The notes beneath the pieces are model-generated. The model was not told the DNA's origin, ran no database searches, and saw nothing but the letters and a program-made list of their open reading frames with translations. 64,000 nt of DNA from JAEUMD01 sp050250815. GTDB taxonomy: Bacteria > Pseudomonadota > Alphaproteobacteria > Rhizobiales > Hyphomicrobiaceae. Within the stretch, counting starts at the first letter, position 1. Every line of letters begins with the position of its first letter. Of this stretch, positions 44,575 to 53,081 are shown piece after piece. A program made the translations under genes and the position numbers. The DNA is taken from contig JBFWNY010000001.1 of assembly GCA_050250815.1 (NCBI GenBank), forward strand, positions 155,438 through 219,437, given 5' to 3'.

Positions 44575-46329
44575 TTAAGCCGCCCGCCCCGGCGACAATT
44601 GCGCAACCGCGGGCTTGTGCCGCTTGGCTTTGATCGTGGCGAGCGTGTCGGCACTCGGATTTGCGCCGCCCTCATACGCTTCCAGGAACTCCAGCAGTTC
44701 CTCGCGATAGGCGTAGTAGTCTGGGTGATCGAGCAGTGCGGCGCGTGTCCTGGGTCGCGGCAGGTCGACTTCCATGATGTTGCCGATCGTGGCGTTGGGC
44801 CCGTTCGACATCATCACCACCCGGTCGGCGAGCAGGATCGCCTCGTCGACGTCGTGGGTGACGCAGATGGCCGTCACTTTCGTCCTGCTCCAGACGTCCA
44901 TCAGGACTTCCTGCAGCTCCCATCGCGTGAGGCTGTCGAGCATGCCGAACGGCTCGTCCAGAAGGAGCAGCTTGGGCGAGAGAGCGAAGGCGCGGGCGAT
45001 GCCGACGCGCTGCCGCATGCCGTTGCTCATCTCAGAGGCGAGCTTGTCCATGGACTGTCCAAGCCCGACGCGGTCGAGATAGTACTCGACGATTTCCTCG
45101 CGCTCGGTTTTGCTTGCATGCGGGTAGACCCGGTCGACGCCGAGACCCACGTTGTCGCGCGCACTGAGCCAGGGGAAGAGCGACGGTGCCTGGAATACGA
45201 CGGCGCGATCGGGGCCGGCGCTGCTGACCTCCTTGCCGTCGAGGATGATGCCGCCTTCCGAGATCTCGGTCAGTCCAGCGGTCATCGACAGCACGGTCGA
45301 CTTGCCACAGCCGGAGTGACCGATCAGCGAGATGAACTCGCCCTTGCGCATCTTGAGCTCGAAGCTGTCGACGACCTTCAGAGGACCTTTCGGCGTTGGA
45401 TAGATCTTGGAGAGCTGCGAGAACTCGAGATACCGATCCTCGTTGATCGCCTGGGACGCGGCGGCGTAGGCCTTGGGCAGGCGCTCACGGCGCGACTTGA
45501 TGCTGATCGGCGAGACATTGGGCAGGTGCAGCGTGTCGCTGGAGCGCGAGGCGCGGTCGGCGGCAATGCCGCTGAGGTAGGTGGTGATGTCCCGTCGCAG
45601 GGCCTTGAAAGCGTCGCTCTCACTCAGGTTGACGTGATCACGGGGACGGGGCAGGTCGACATGGAAATGGCGGCCAAGCGTTGCGCCGGGTCCCGGGAGC
45701 AGTGCGATGACGCGATCAGCGAGTAGGATCGCCTCGTCAACGTCGTTTGTGATAAGGACGACGGTGCGCTTCTCCTCGCTCCAGATTCTCTGGATTTCTG
45801 CCTGCAGCTTGGAACGCGTCAGTGCGTCGAGCGCCGACAGCGGCTCGTCGAGGAGCAGGATCTCCGGGTTCATGGCGAGCGCGCGCGCCACCGAGACGCG
45901 CTGACGCATGCCGCCTGACAGCTCCGCGGGCCGCCGGTCGACCGCATGCGACAGGCCGACGAGATCGACATAGCGTAGCGTGCGGGCTTTGCGTTCGGCG
46001 CGGCTTTCGCGCTTGAAGACCTCGTCGACGGCGAGCGCGACGTTGCCGTAGACGGTGAGCCAGGGCAGCAGCGAATAGGACTGGAACACCAAGCCGCGAT
46101 CGGGGCCCGGAGCCGTTATCTGTTGACCCTTGAGCAGAACTTCGCCCGAGTCGGGAGCGACCAGACCGGCGATGGTCGACACCAGCGTGGTCTTGCCCGA
46201 TCCGGAGAAGCCGACGATGGCGATGAACTCGCCCTCCGCGACGTTGAGATCGATGTTGCGCAGCACGTCGGTACGCTGGTCTCCGAAGCCGTAACCCTTC
46301 GACACGCCCTTGAGTTGGAGGAACGTCAT
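44575..46329 (-). CDS. nitrate ABC transporter ATPase, two fused nucleotide-binding domains
   Basis: The 584-residue protein has two full ABC ATPase domains in tandem. Domain 1: VGFSGSGKTTLV Walker A, LSGGMRQRVSVARALAMNP, LLLDEPLSALD. Domain 2 (from about residue 295): GHSGCGKSTVL, with MSNGMRQRVGIARAFALSP and LLLDEPFGMLD. The second signature has SNGMRQ instead of SGGMRQ. It corresponds to a head-to-tail fusion of NrtC-type and NrtD-type ATPases, so the transporter would carry both sites in one chain. Confidence 0.93.
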   Translation of the reverse strand: MTFLQLKGVSKGYGFGDQRTDVLRNIDLNVAEGEFIAIVGFSGSGKTTLVSTIAGLVAPDSGEVLLKGQQITAPGPDRGLVFQSYSLLPWLTVYGNVALAVDEVFKRESRAERKARTLRYVDLVGLSHAVDRRPAELSGGMRQRVSVARALAMNPEILLLDEPLSALDALTRSKLQAEIQRIWSEEKRTVVLITNDVDEAILLADRVIALLPGPGATLGRHFHVDLPRPRDHVNLSESDAFKALRRDITTYLSGIAADRASRSSDTLHLPNVSPISIKSRRERLPKAYAAASQAINEDRYLEFSQLSKIYPTPKGPLKVVDSFELKMRKGEFISLIGHSGCGKSTVLSMTAGLTEISEGGIILDGKEVSSAGPDRAVVFQAPSLFPWLSARDNVGLGVDRVYPHASKTEREEIVEYYLDRVGLGQSMDKLASEMSNGMRQRVGIARAFALSPKLLLLDEPFGMLDSLTRWELQEVLMDVWSRTKVTAICVTHDVDEAILLADRVVMMSNGPNATIGNIMEVDLPRPRTRAALLDHPDYYAYREELLEFLEAYEGGANPSADTLATIKAKRHKPAVAQLSPGRAA

Positions 46330-46341
46330 GGTTCCGTCTCC

Positions 46342-47430
46342 TCAGCGGTTGGTTGAGTAGGTGAAGGCGCTCTGCAGCGCATACATCAGGCGGTCCAGCA
46401 GGAAGCCGATGAGGCCGATCGCGAGCACCGCGACCATGATCTTGGCGAGTGATTGCGACGAGCCGTTCTGGAACTCGTCCCAGACGAACTTTCCGAGCCC
46501 GGGGTTCTGCGCCAGCATCTCGGCGGCGATCAGAACCATCCAGCCCACGCCCAGCGAAAGCCGGAGGCCGGTGAAGATGAGCGGCAGGGCCGACGGCAGC
46601 ACGAGCTTGGTGATCGTTCGGCTGGTCGGCAGCCGTAGCACGCGGCCGACGTTGAGCAGGTCCTTGTCGATCGATGCGACGCCAAGCGCGGTATTGATCA
46701 GCGTCGGCCAGAGCGAGCACAGGGTCACAGTGATCGCCGAGATGACGAGCGACTTGGGCAGCCAGTCGGATACATCGACGTAGAGAGCCGATACGACCAT
46801 GGTCACGATCGGCAGCCATGCGAGCGGCGAAACCGGCTTGAAGATCTGAATCAGCGGATTGAGGGCGCCGTTCACGGTCGGGAACAGGCCGCACATAATG
46901 CCGAGGGGAATGGCGATGGCCGAGCCGACGACGAAGCCCATGGCAACCGTTTTGAGACTCGTCAGGATCTGGTCGAGGAACGTCGGCTTGCCCGTGTAGG
47001 CGCGTTGCTTGGCGAGTTCGGGCTTGCCTTCGGCCACGAACTTGGCGTTGCGCTCGTCCTGGCGTGCGTAGAACGCAGCTTCCTTTTCGCGCTCCGCCAG
47101 ATGGTCGGCATAGAGGTTGCGGGCCTGTTCCCACACCTGCACCGGGCCGGGGATTGCGCCCAGCGACGTCTCGACCTTCGGAGCCGCCCAGGACCACGCG
47201 GCCAGGAATGCAGCGATGCCGATCAGCGGAATGACGAGCTGCTGCCACAGCGCCTTGATCTGTGTCTTGGGGCTGTCGCCTGCAGCGATCTTCAGCAGTG
47301 CGACGAGGAAGCCCAGCCCGAACACGTTGAGCGTGCCGGAGGCCTTGTTGATCCACTGATGCATCCGTTGTCGCCGCAGTTCGCGACGCTCGTCCCTGCT
47401 GAGATCTGCAACTTCTGTGGCGGTGGTCAT
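46342..47430 (-). CDS. nrtB: nitrate ABC transporter permease
   Basis: The 362-residue permease has a cytoplasmic N-terminus, a helix near residues 70-92 (LVIPLIGIAAFLAAWSWA), a long periplasmic or linker segment (95-160) and a BPD_transp_1 core with LNVGRVLRLPTSRTITKLVL and PSALPLIFTGLRLSLGVGWM as the coupling region. It is 12 bases upstream of the ATPase gene. Confidence 0.94.
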   Translation of the reverse strand: MTTATEVADLSRDERRELRRQRMHQWINKASGTLNVFGLGFLVALLKIAAGDSPKTQIKALWQQLVIPLIGIAAFLAAWSWAAPKVETSLGAIPGPVQVWEQARNLYADHLAEREKEAAFYARQDERNAKFVAEGKPELAKQRAYTGKPTFLDQILTSLKTVAMGFVVGSAIAIPLGIMCGLFPTVNGALNPLIQIFKPVSPLAWLPIVTMVVSALYVDVSDWLPKSLVISAITVTLCSLWPTLINTALGVASIDKDLLNVGRVLRLPTSRTITKLVLPSALPLIFTGLRLSLGVGWMVLIAAEMLAQNPGLGKFVWDEFQNGSSQSLAKIMVAVLAIGLIGFLLDRLMYALQSAFTYSTNR

Positions 47431-47470
47431 GCGCTGTCCCCTGTCGCTCGTGTCGCCTTACGGCCTGATC

Positions 47471-47493
47471 GGGGAGCGGCGACGCCGCTCCCC
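47471..47493 (-). other. intercistronic hairpin between nrtA and nrtB
   Basis: A perfect ten-pair stem GGGGAGCGGC / GCCGCTCCCC has a three-base loop. No T run follows in either direction. It lies 23 bases after the nrtA stop and probably protects nrtA mRNA or causes partial termination. Confidence 0.65.
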
Positions 47494-47516
47494 GTCTTCA
47501 TTCATGTCAGGTGTTC

Positions 47517-48998
47517 TCAGCCGCCCACGACGGTTGCGCCGTCGACCTTCTGCTGGCCCTTGAGGCCGATCGGGAGGCTGTCGATGTAGGCGTTGGGAGC
47601 TTTCGCATCGAACGGGATGCCGTCGATGATGTCGGCTGCCGGTGTCGGCGCGCGATAGCCGTCAGTGTCCCAAGGGAAGTCCTCTTGCTTCGCCTTGCCG
47701 TCAGAAACGAGGAGCTTTGCCGCCTTCAGGTAGATGTCCGGGCGGTAGACCTTCTTGGCCGTGTCCGCGAACCAGGCGTCGTCCTTCGCCTCGCCGATCT
47801 GGCCCCAGCGGCGCATCTGGGTGAGGTACCAGACGGCGTCCGAGTAGTAGGGATAGGTCGCGAAGTAGCGGAAGAAGACGTTGAAGTCGGGGATGTCGCG
47901 CTTGTCGCCCTTCTCGAACTCGAACGTGCCGGTCATTGAGTTGGCGATCACCGCCTTGTCAGCTCCCACGTACTCGGGCTTGGAGAGCATCTCCACCGCC
48001 TTCATGCGGTTGGCGTTGTTGTTCTCGTCGAGCCACATTGCGGCGCGGATCAGCGCCTTGGTCAGAGCCAGCGTAGTATTGGGATACTTCTCGGCGAATT
48101 CCGCGGTGATGCCGAACACCTTCTCGGGATTGTTCTTCCAGATCTGGTAATCGGTGATGACGGGAACGCCGATGCCCTTGAATACGGCTGCCTGGTTCCA
48201 CGGCTCGCCGACGCAGTAGCCGTTGATCGTGCCGGCTTCGAGCGTTGCGGGCATCTGCGGCGGCGGTGTCACCGAGAGCAGGGCCTGCGCCATGACCGTG
48301 CCCGTCACGTCGGTCTGCGAATAGAAGCCCGGATGGATGCCACCGGCCGCGAGCCAATAGCGGAGCTCGTAATTGTGCGTGGAAACCGGGAACACCATGC
48401 CCATCTTGAAGGGCTTGCCGTCCGCCTTGAGCTTGTTGATGGCCGGGACCAGCGCCTTGGCCGAGATCGGATGCTTGGGCTTGCCGGCCTCGTCCATTGC
48501 GAGCGCCGGCTTCATCAGCTCCCACACCTCGTTGGAGACGGTGATTCCGTTTCCATTCAGGTCCATCGAGAACGGCGTGATGATGTGCGCTTTGGTGCCG
48601 AAGCCGATGGTCGCGGCGAGCGGCTGGCCGGCGAGCATGTGCGCGCCGTCGAGCTCCCCGGTGATGACGCGGTCGAGCAGAACCTTCCAGTTGGCCTGCG
48701 CTTCGAGTGTGACGTAGAGGCCTTCGTCCTCGAAGAAGCCGAGTTCCTTCGCGACGGCGAGCGGCGCCATGTCGGTCAGCTTGATGAAGCCGAATTTCAG
48801 TTCGTCCTTTTCGAGCTTTAGCGCCTCAGCTTTGACGGCGGTGCCGACCAAGGCGCTGGCTGCGAAAGCTAGGGCGGTGAGCCCGGCCGCGATCATTCCG
48901 CGGCGGGCAATGCAATCCGGCGCCACGCTGGCGGTGGGCGTGCCACCCCGGCGGGCGGCCTGCGGATCGCGATAATCAAGAAGATCGAGAGAGCTCAT
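47517..48998 (-). CDS. nrtA: nitrate ABC transporter, substrate-binding protein
   Basis: The 493-residue NrtA-type nitrate-binding protein has a twin-arginine-like leader (IARRGMIAAGLTALAFAAS, R32-R33), so export may be by Tat. The mature domain begins LKFGFIKLTDMAPLAVAKEL and contains GYCVGEPWNQAAVFKGIG and YYSDAVWYLTQMRRWGQIGE, typical of the NrtA/NasF/NasS family. ATG 48998 has AGGGGA upstream. It is the first gene of the operon, after an antitermination leader. Confidence 0.94.
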   Translation of the reverse strand: MSSLDLLDYRDPQAARRGGTPTASVAPDCIARRGMIAAGLTALAFAASALVGTAVKAEALKLEKDELKFGFIKLTDMAPLAVAKELGFFEDEGLYVTLEAQANWKVLLDRVITGELDGAHMLAGQPLAATIGFGTKAHIITPFSMDLNGNGITVSNEVWELMKPALAMDEAGKPKHPISAKALVPAINKLKADGKPFKMGMVFPVSTHNYELRYWLAAGGIHPGFYSQTDVTGTVMAQALLSVTPPPQMPATLEAGTINGYCVGEPWNQAAVFKGIGVPVITDYQIWKNNPEKVFGITAEFAEKYPNTTLALTKALIRAAMWLDENNNANRMKAVEMLSKPEYVGADKAVIANSMTGTFEFEKGDKRDIPDFNVFFRYFATYPYYSDAVWYLTQMRRWGQIGEAKDDAWFADTAKKVYRPDIYLKAAKLLVSDGKAKQEDFPWDTDGYRAPTPAADIIDGIPFDAKAPNAYIDSLPIGLKGQQKVDGATVVGG

Positions 48999-49035
48999 GC
49001 GGTGTCCCCTGTTCGCGCCTCGGGCGCTCGCACAC

Positions 49036-49092
49036 AAAAAAAGCCGTCGATACGAGCCAGTCTCGCGCGGAGACTGCGTTCGGATCGGCGGC
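49036..49092 (-). terminator. regulated intrinsic terminator in the nrtA leader
   Basis: On the minus strand GCCGCCGAT (49092-49084) pairs with ATCGACGGC (49051-49043), one mismatch, enclosing an inner hairpin CAGTCTC-CGCGC-GAGACTG. Seven T follow (49042-49036). It is 38 bases ahead of the nrtA ATG, in the right place to block the operon unless NasT allows readthrough. Confidence 0.8.
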
Positions 49093-49101
49093 GTTGCCTG
49101 T

Positions 49102-49151
49102 GCCCTGCGTCGGGCTAGGATCGTGGTGAGGGAAGATCTGCGATGATCTTC
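49102..49151 (-). promoter_or_regulatory. ANTAR (NasT) target hairpins in the nrtA leader
   Basis: The hairpin GAAGATC-ATCGCA-GATCTTC (49151-49132) has a seven-pair stem and a six-base loop with A at position 1 and G at position 4, the signature recognised by ANTAR proteins. A second, weaker hairpin GCCC-GACGCA-GGGC (49115-49102) also has a six-base loop with G at position 4 but not A at position 1. They lie between the predicted RNA start and the terminator. Confidence 0.7.
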
Positions 49152-49163
49152 TGCATGTTGCAT

Positions 49164-49179
49164 TGCACGCGTCGTGCCA
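49164..49179 (-). promoter_or_regulatory. sigma-54 promoter of the nitrate operon
   Basis: TGGCACGACGCGTGCA on the minus strand fits the RpoN consensus TGGCACG-N4-TTGCW with a single mismatch and exact spacing between the GG and GC elements. Transcription should start near 49153, about two bases before the first ANTAR hairpin. Confidence 0.75.
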
Positions 49180-49287
49180 ACCGCGCGGCACCTAAATTTT
49201 TAAAGAAAAAACAGAACGTTGTGTTGAAAGTCAATTCTTAGGCAGCGTGTCGGGTTGCCGATTGAATGCGCAAACCCGGCGTCGGCT

Positions 49288-49302
49288 GCACATCAATTGT
49301 GC
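49288..49302 (-). promoter_or_regulatory. probable NtrC-binding site
   Basis: The perfect palindrome GCACA-TCAAT-TGTGC has the GCAC-N7-GTGC layout of NtrC sites and is centred about 142 bases upstream of the predicted sigma-54 start, a normal enhancer distance. It sits just beyond the nasS stop. Confidence 0.65.
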
Positions 49303-49315
49303 GTCGCAGCGACGC

Positions 49316-50572
49316 TCAGCCTTCGCTCCGTGCAGCCGAGTCCGTGCGGCTTCTATCCGGCTCGATGCGGTAGGCGCTCACATAGGCGTCGATGTGATCG
49401 GGATCGAATATGCTGCCATCGAAGAAGGCGTCCGCGCCCAGCGTAAGCCGCCCGCTCGGCGATCCCACCGGCGTATCCCGTAGCACTGCGCCTTCGACCT
49501 TGGAGCTTGCCGACGGCAGGGCGATTCCGGCGTCCGCGAGGGCGCCGCGATAAATGTCGGCGCGGTAGGTCTGGCGTGCTCGCGCGAGATTCTCGGGCGT
49601 ATACGGTGCCTGACCCCAACGCACCATCTGAGTGAAGAACCACAGCGCGTGGCTGGTCCATGGGAAGGTCGCGGCGTTCGCGGCGAAAGTCAGGAATCCG
49701 TCGACGGGCCGCTCCGTGCCATCGGCGGCGACCAGACGCCGTCCGAGCGAGGCGAGCAGTGCAGCGGGCTCATTATCGAGCAAATGCGGTTGAGAAAGAA
49801 GCTCCGCCAGTTTGGTCCGGTTCGCGGGATCGTCGCACCAGTGCGCCGCCGCGTGCACGGCACGCACCAGGGCACGCGTTCGCTCCTCGTCGGCCGAGAA
49901 CCAATCCGTCCTCACCCCCAGAACCTTTTCAGGGCTCGACCGCCAGATGTGCGCGGTCGTCGTAAGGATCTTCCCGGCGTGCCGGCGGACCGCGATCGAG
50001 CCCCACGGCTCGCCGGCGCAGAACGCATCGACCTGGCCACCCTCGAGTGCCGCCGCCGTCAGCGGCGGCGGCACGATGACGAGTTCGACATCTCGACCTG
50101 GAACGAGCCCCGAAGCACCCAGCCAGAAAGCGACCTGATAGTGGTGTGCCGAATGCGGGTGGACGATCGCCAGGACGATACGATCCTGTGACCGGCGGCG
50201 TCGCGCCTCCACGACGCGGGCGAGCGCCTTTCCGGCTGCGGCCGCCTCGAACGAGGTCCCGGCACCCTCGGCGGCGAGTGCTGCCCAAAGTTCATCCGAG
50301 ACGGTGATCGTATTGCCGCCAAAACCCAGAGCCATCGGTGCGACGAGCGCCATAGGCAGGGGACCAAGCCCCAGATTGGCGGCAATCGGCATGGGCGCCA
50401 GCATGTGGGCCGCGTCCAGATGCCCAACGGACATGCGGTCCCTGAGCGTAGCCCAAGAGGTTTCGCGGACCAGCTCCAGCTGCAGCCCCTCACGCTGGAC
50501 GAAGCCGAGTTCGGCGGCGACCAGAACCGGGGACGCATCGATGAGCGGCATGAAGCCGACGCGTACCTTCAT
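49316..50572 (-). CDS. nasS: nitrate sensor NasS
   Basis: The 418-residue protein is homologous to NrtA (AFCAGEPWGSIAVRRHAGKI; SHALWFFTQMVRWGQAPYTP) but has no signal peptide: it begins MKVRVGFMPLIDASPVLVAA, so it is cytoplasmic. In known NasS/NasT pairs NasS holds NasT when nitrate is absent and releases it when nitrate binds. The start overlaps the nasT stop (ATGA). Confidence 0.94.
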   Translation of the reverse strand: MKVRVGFMPLIDASPVLVAAELGFVQREGLQLELVRETSWATLRDRMSVGHLDAAHMLAPMPIAANLGLGPLPMALVAPMALGFGGNTITVSDELWAALAAEGAGTSFEAAAAGKALARVVEARRRRSQDRIVLAIVHPHSAHHYQVAFWLGASGLVPGRDVELVIVPPPLTAAALEGGQVDAFCAGEPWGSIAVRRHAGKILTTTAHIWRSSPEKVLGVRTDWFSADEERTRALVRAVHAAAHWCDDPANRTKLAELLSQPHLLDNEPAALLASLGRRLVAADGTERPVDGFLTFAANAATFPWTSHALWFFTQMVRWGQAPYTPENLARARQTYRADIYRGALADAGIALPSASSKVEGAVLRDTPVGSPSGRLTLGADAFFDGSIFDPDHIDAYVSAYRIEPDRSRTDSAARSEG

Positions 50573-51171
50573 CGCTCTTCCTCTCCTCCGAGCATCGAGG
50601 CCGCGACGACGAGACTCTCGGCTACAACGGCGATTTTCTTGCCCTGGTTCATGGCTGTTCGCCGCAAGAGCGCGTAGGCGCCGTCCTCGGTCAGCCCGCG
50701 GGTGCGCATGAGGATACCCTTGGCGCGGTCGATGACTTTCCGTTCGGCCAGCTCGCTTTTGACGTCGGCGAGCTCCTTCTGCAGCCGGTCGAAGGCATTG
50801 AAACGTCCGATGGCCGTGTCGAGCACGGCCTTGACGCGATCCTTGCGCAGCCCATCGACGACATAGGCCGAGACGCCGGCATCGATGGCGGCTTCGATCG
50901 AGGCCCGGTCCGAGTTGTCGACGAACATGGCGACCGGTCTGCGCAGGGCGCGAGAGACCTGGAACATGTGCTCCAGCTGATCGCGGTTGGGCGACTTCAG
51001 ATCTATGAATACGACGTCGGGATCGATCTCGACGATGCGTCGCATCAGCTCCGCGGAAACGTCCAGGATCGTGACGCGCGTCTGACCACCCTCCGTCAGT
51101 CCCTCCTCGATGATGGAGGCACGGATGCGGTCGGCATCGATGACCAGGATGTGGAGCGGCTTCTCGGCCAT
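50569..51171 (-). CDS. nasT: nitrate-responsive antiterminator NasT (ANTAR)
   Basis: The product is 200 residues: an N-terminal receiver-like domain (LHILVIDADRIRASIIEEGL; VVFIDLKSPNRDQLEHM) and a C-terminal ANTAR domain (ERKVIDRAKGILMRTRGLTE, then DGAYALLRRTAMNQGKKIAV). It binds RNA hexaloop hairpins and prevents termination; the hairpins in the nrtA leader (49102-49151) are the obvious target. It is cotranscribed with nasS. Confidence 0.95.
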   Translation of the reverse strand: MAEKPLHILVIDADRIRASIIEEGLTEGGQTRVTILDVSAELMRRIVEIDPDVVFIDLKSPNRDQLEHMFQVSRALRRPVAMFVDNSDRASIEAAIDAGVSAYVVDGLRKDRVKAVLDTAIGRFNAFDRLQKELADVKSELAERKVIDRAKGILMRTRGLTEDGAYALLRRTAMNQGKKIAVVAESLVVAASMLGGEEER

Positions 51172-51556
51172 GGGCGAGCATCATGTGTGCGCCGCACAAC
51201 GATGGCAAGGTTCGAAGCGAATGCCTCAGCAAATAGTTGAGCTTGCCAAGGAGTTGGCTCTTTCCTGCTCCCGGCGAATGGGGGGGCATGGTAGAGTTGT
51301 CGGTGTCCGGGATTGGCCCGGGCGAACCAGATAAGGCGCGGCCCGGTTCTGCCCCGGGGAAAGACGCCGTCTCGGGTAAGGATACGCCCATGCTTCACGG
51401 GCCGGCGGCCACCACAGGTCGCCCTACGCGCGTTTCCGTTCCTGGCGATGTCGTTCTTGGCGATCAGGCCGGATGCGCACCCTTCCGCCGTACTCGCACC
51501 GTCGTAACGGCCGTTCTTCGTGAAGGGTCGGCGGCTTTGGGTGCCGGAGGTTCCGC
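51172..51556. other. divergent spacer between nasT and the ABC importer operon
   Basis: This 385-base interval must hold promoters for nasT (minus) and the importer genes (plus). I find no clear promoter. A short plus-strand frame (51288 to 51560) ends in an ATGA overlap with the next gene but has low-complexity content and no family. A short repeat TGTGC-GCC-GCACA lies at 51186-51198. Confidence 0.4.
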
Positions 51557-52348
51557 ATGAATGCTGCCGCGGACGCGGTCATAGAGACCCGCGCGCTCAC
51601 CAAAAGCTTCAAGGGCTTCACAGCGGTCAACAAGGTCGATCTTAAGGTCCGGCGCGGTACCATCCATGCGCTCATCGGCCCGAACGGAGCGGGCAAGACG
51701 ACCTGCTTCAACCTGATCACCAAGTTCCTGCAGCCGACGTCCGGTCAGATACTGTTCAAGGGCAAAGACATCACCAGCGCGGCGCCCGCCGACATCGCGC
51801 GCATGGGCCTCGTCCGCAGCTTCCAGATCTCGGCGACCTTCCCGCACCTGACACTGCTGGAGAACGTGCGCATCGCGCTGCAGCGGCCGCTGGGGACGCA
51901 CTTCCACTTCTGGCGGTCCGAAAAAACACTCGACGTGCTCAACGACCGGGCCATGAGCCTGCTCGAAGAGGTTGGCCTTGCCGACCGGCATGACGAGCGG
52001 GCGGTGGAGCTGTCCTACGGCCGCAAACGGGCGCTGGAGATTGCAACGACGCTCGCGCTCGATCCGGAAATGCTGCTGCTCGACGAGCCGATGGCCGGCA
52101 TGGGCGCAGAGGACGTGGCACGCGCCGCGGCACTCATCAGGAAGGTGTCCAAGAACCGCACGATCCTGATGGTCGAGCACAACCTGTCGGTCGTGGCCGA
52201 CCTGTCCGACTGGATCACGGTGCTGGCGCGCGGCGAACTGCTGGCCGAAGGCACCTATCAGGACGTGTCACGAAATCCTGAAGTGATCGAGGCCTATATG
52301 GGGACTGGCGGAGACACCGATCCGGTCGGGAGAGCGACGCATGCATGA
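51557..52348 (+). CDS. livG: branched-chain-type ABC importer ATPase (LivG-like)
   Basis: The 263-residue ATPase has Walker A GPNGAGKTTCFN, the LivG-type LVRSFQISATFPHLTLLENV, the signature LSYGRKRALEIATTLA and Walker B LLLDEPMAGMG. Signature Ser-Tyr-Gly-Arg is usual for LivG. It is the first gene of a five-gene hydrophobic amino acid type importer and overlaps the next gene by eight bases. Confidence 0.93.
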   Translation: MNAAADAVIETRALTKSFKGFTAVNKVDLKVRRGTIHALIGPNGAGKTTCFNLITKFLQPTSGQILFKGKDITSAAPADIARMGLVRSFQISATFPHLTLLENVRIALQRPLGTHFHFWRSEKTLDVLNDRAMSLLEEVGLADRHDERAVELSYGRKRALEIATTLALDPEMLLLDEPMAGMGAEDVARAAALIRKVSKNRTILMVEHNLSVVADLSDWITVLARGELLAEGTYQDVSRNPEVIEAYMGTGGDTDPVGRATHA

Positions 52349-53054
52349 CGGCACGGGCGCCATGCTCTCGGTCAAGGACCTGCACGCATGGTACGGCGAG
52401 AGCCACATCCTGCACGGCATGACCTTCGACGTGGCGCGCGGTGAGGTGGTCACGCTGCTCGGCCGCAACGGCGTCGGCAAGACCACAACGATGCGCTCGA
52501 TCATGGGTGTAGTGCGGGCGCGCCGCGGGTCGATCCGCTTCGACGGCACCGAGACGATCGCCTTGCCGTCCAACAGGATCGCCCACTTGGGCGTCGGCTA
52601 CTGTCCCGAGGAGCGCGCGATCTTCTCGAGTCTCACAGTGACGGAAAACCTGTTCCTGCCGCCGGTCGTGCGGGAAGGTGGGCTGTCGACAGATGAAGTC
52701 TACGCGCTGTTTCCCAGGCTGAAGGAGCGCGGCTCGAGCCAGGGTACGAAGCTGTCGGGCGGCGAGCAGCAGATGCTAGCCATCGCGCGCATTCTGCGCA
52801 CGGGCGCGCAGCTGTTCCTGCTCGACGAACCGACCGAAGGGCTTGCGCCGGTCATCGTGCATCAGATCGGCGAGATCATCCGCGCTCTCAGGGCCAGGGG
52901 CTACACCATCCTGCTCGTCGAGCAGAACTTTCATTTCGCGTCGACCGTCGCAGACCGCCATTACATCGTCGAGCACGGCCAGGTGATCGACATGGTCGAG
53001 CGCAGCGAGGTCGCCGCCAACAAGGCAAAGCTCGAGGCATACCTCGGCGTCTGA
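52341..53054 (+). CDS. livF: branched-chain-type ABC importer ATPase (LivF-like)
   Basis: The 237-residue ATPase has Walker A GRNGVGKTTTMRSIMG, LGVGYCPEERAIFSSLTVTE, signature KLSGGEQQMLAIARIL and FLLDEPTEGLAP, all LivF-like. It pairs with the preceding ATPase to power the LivH/LivM-type permeases. Confidence 0.93.
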   Translation: MHDGTGAMLSVKDLHAWYGESHILHGMTFDVARGEVVTLLGRNGVGKTTTMRSIMGVVRARRGSIRFDGTETIALPSNRIAHLGVGYCPEERAIFSSLTVTENLFLPPVVREGGLSTDEVYALFPRLKERGSSQGTKLSGGEQQMLAIARILRTGAQLFLLDEPTEGLAPVIVHQIGEIIRALRARGYTILLVEQNFHFASTVADRHYIVEHGQVIDMVERSEVAANKAKLEAYLGV

Positions 53055-53081
53055 AAAATCAATCCGCAACGGAGGTTCGTT

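Noticed and set aside
45737..47356. 539-codon minus-strand frame
   Set aside because: A shifted frame across the nrtB and ATPase genes, both of which have complete family motifs in another frame.
51186..51198. TGTGC-GCC-GCACA repeat before nasT, considered as an NtrC site
   Set aside because: The half-sites are in the reverse order (GTGC first) and the spacing is wrong for NtrC.
51288..51560. Small plus-strand frame ending in an ATGA overlap with livG
   Set aside because: Gly/Pro/Ala-rich, no family, no ribosome site; the overlap alone is not enough, although the interval must contain the operon promoter.
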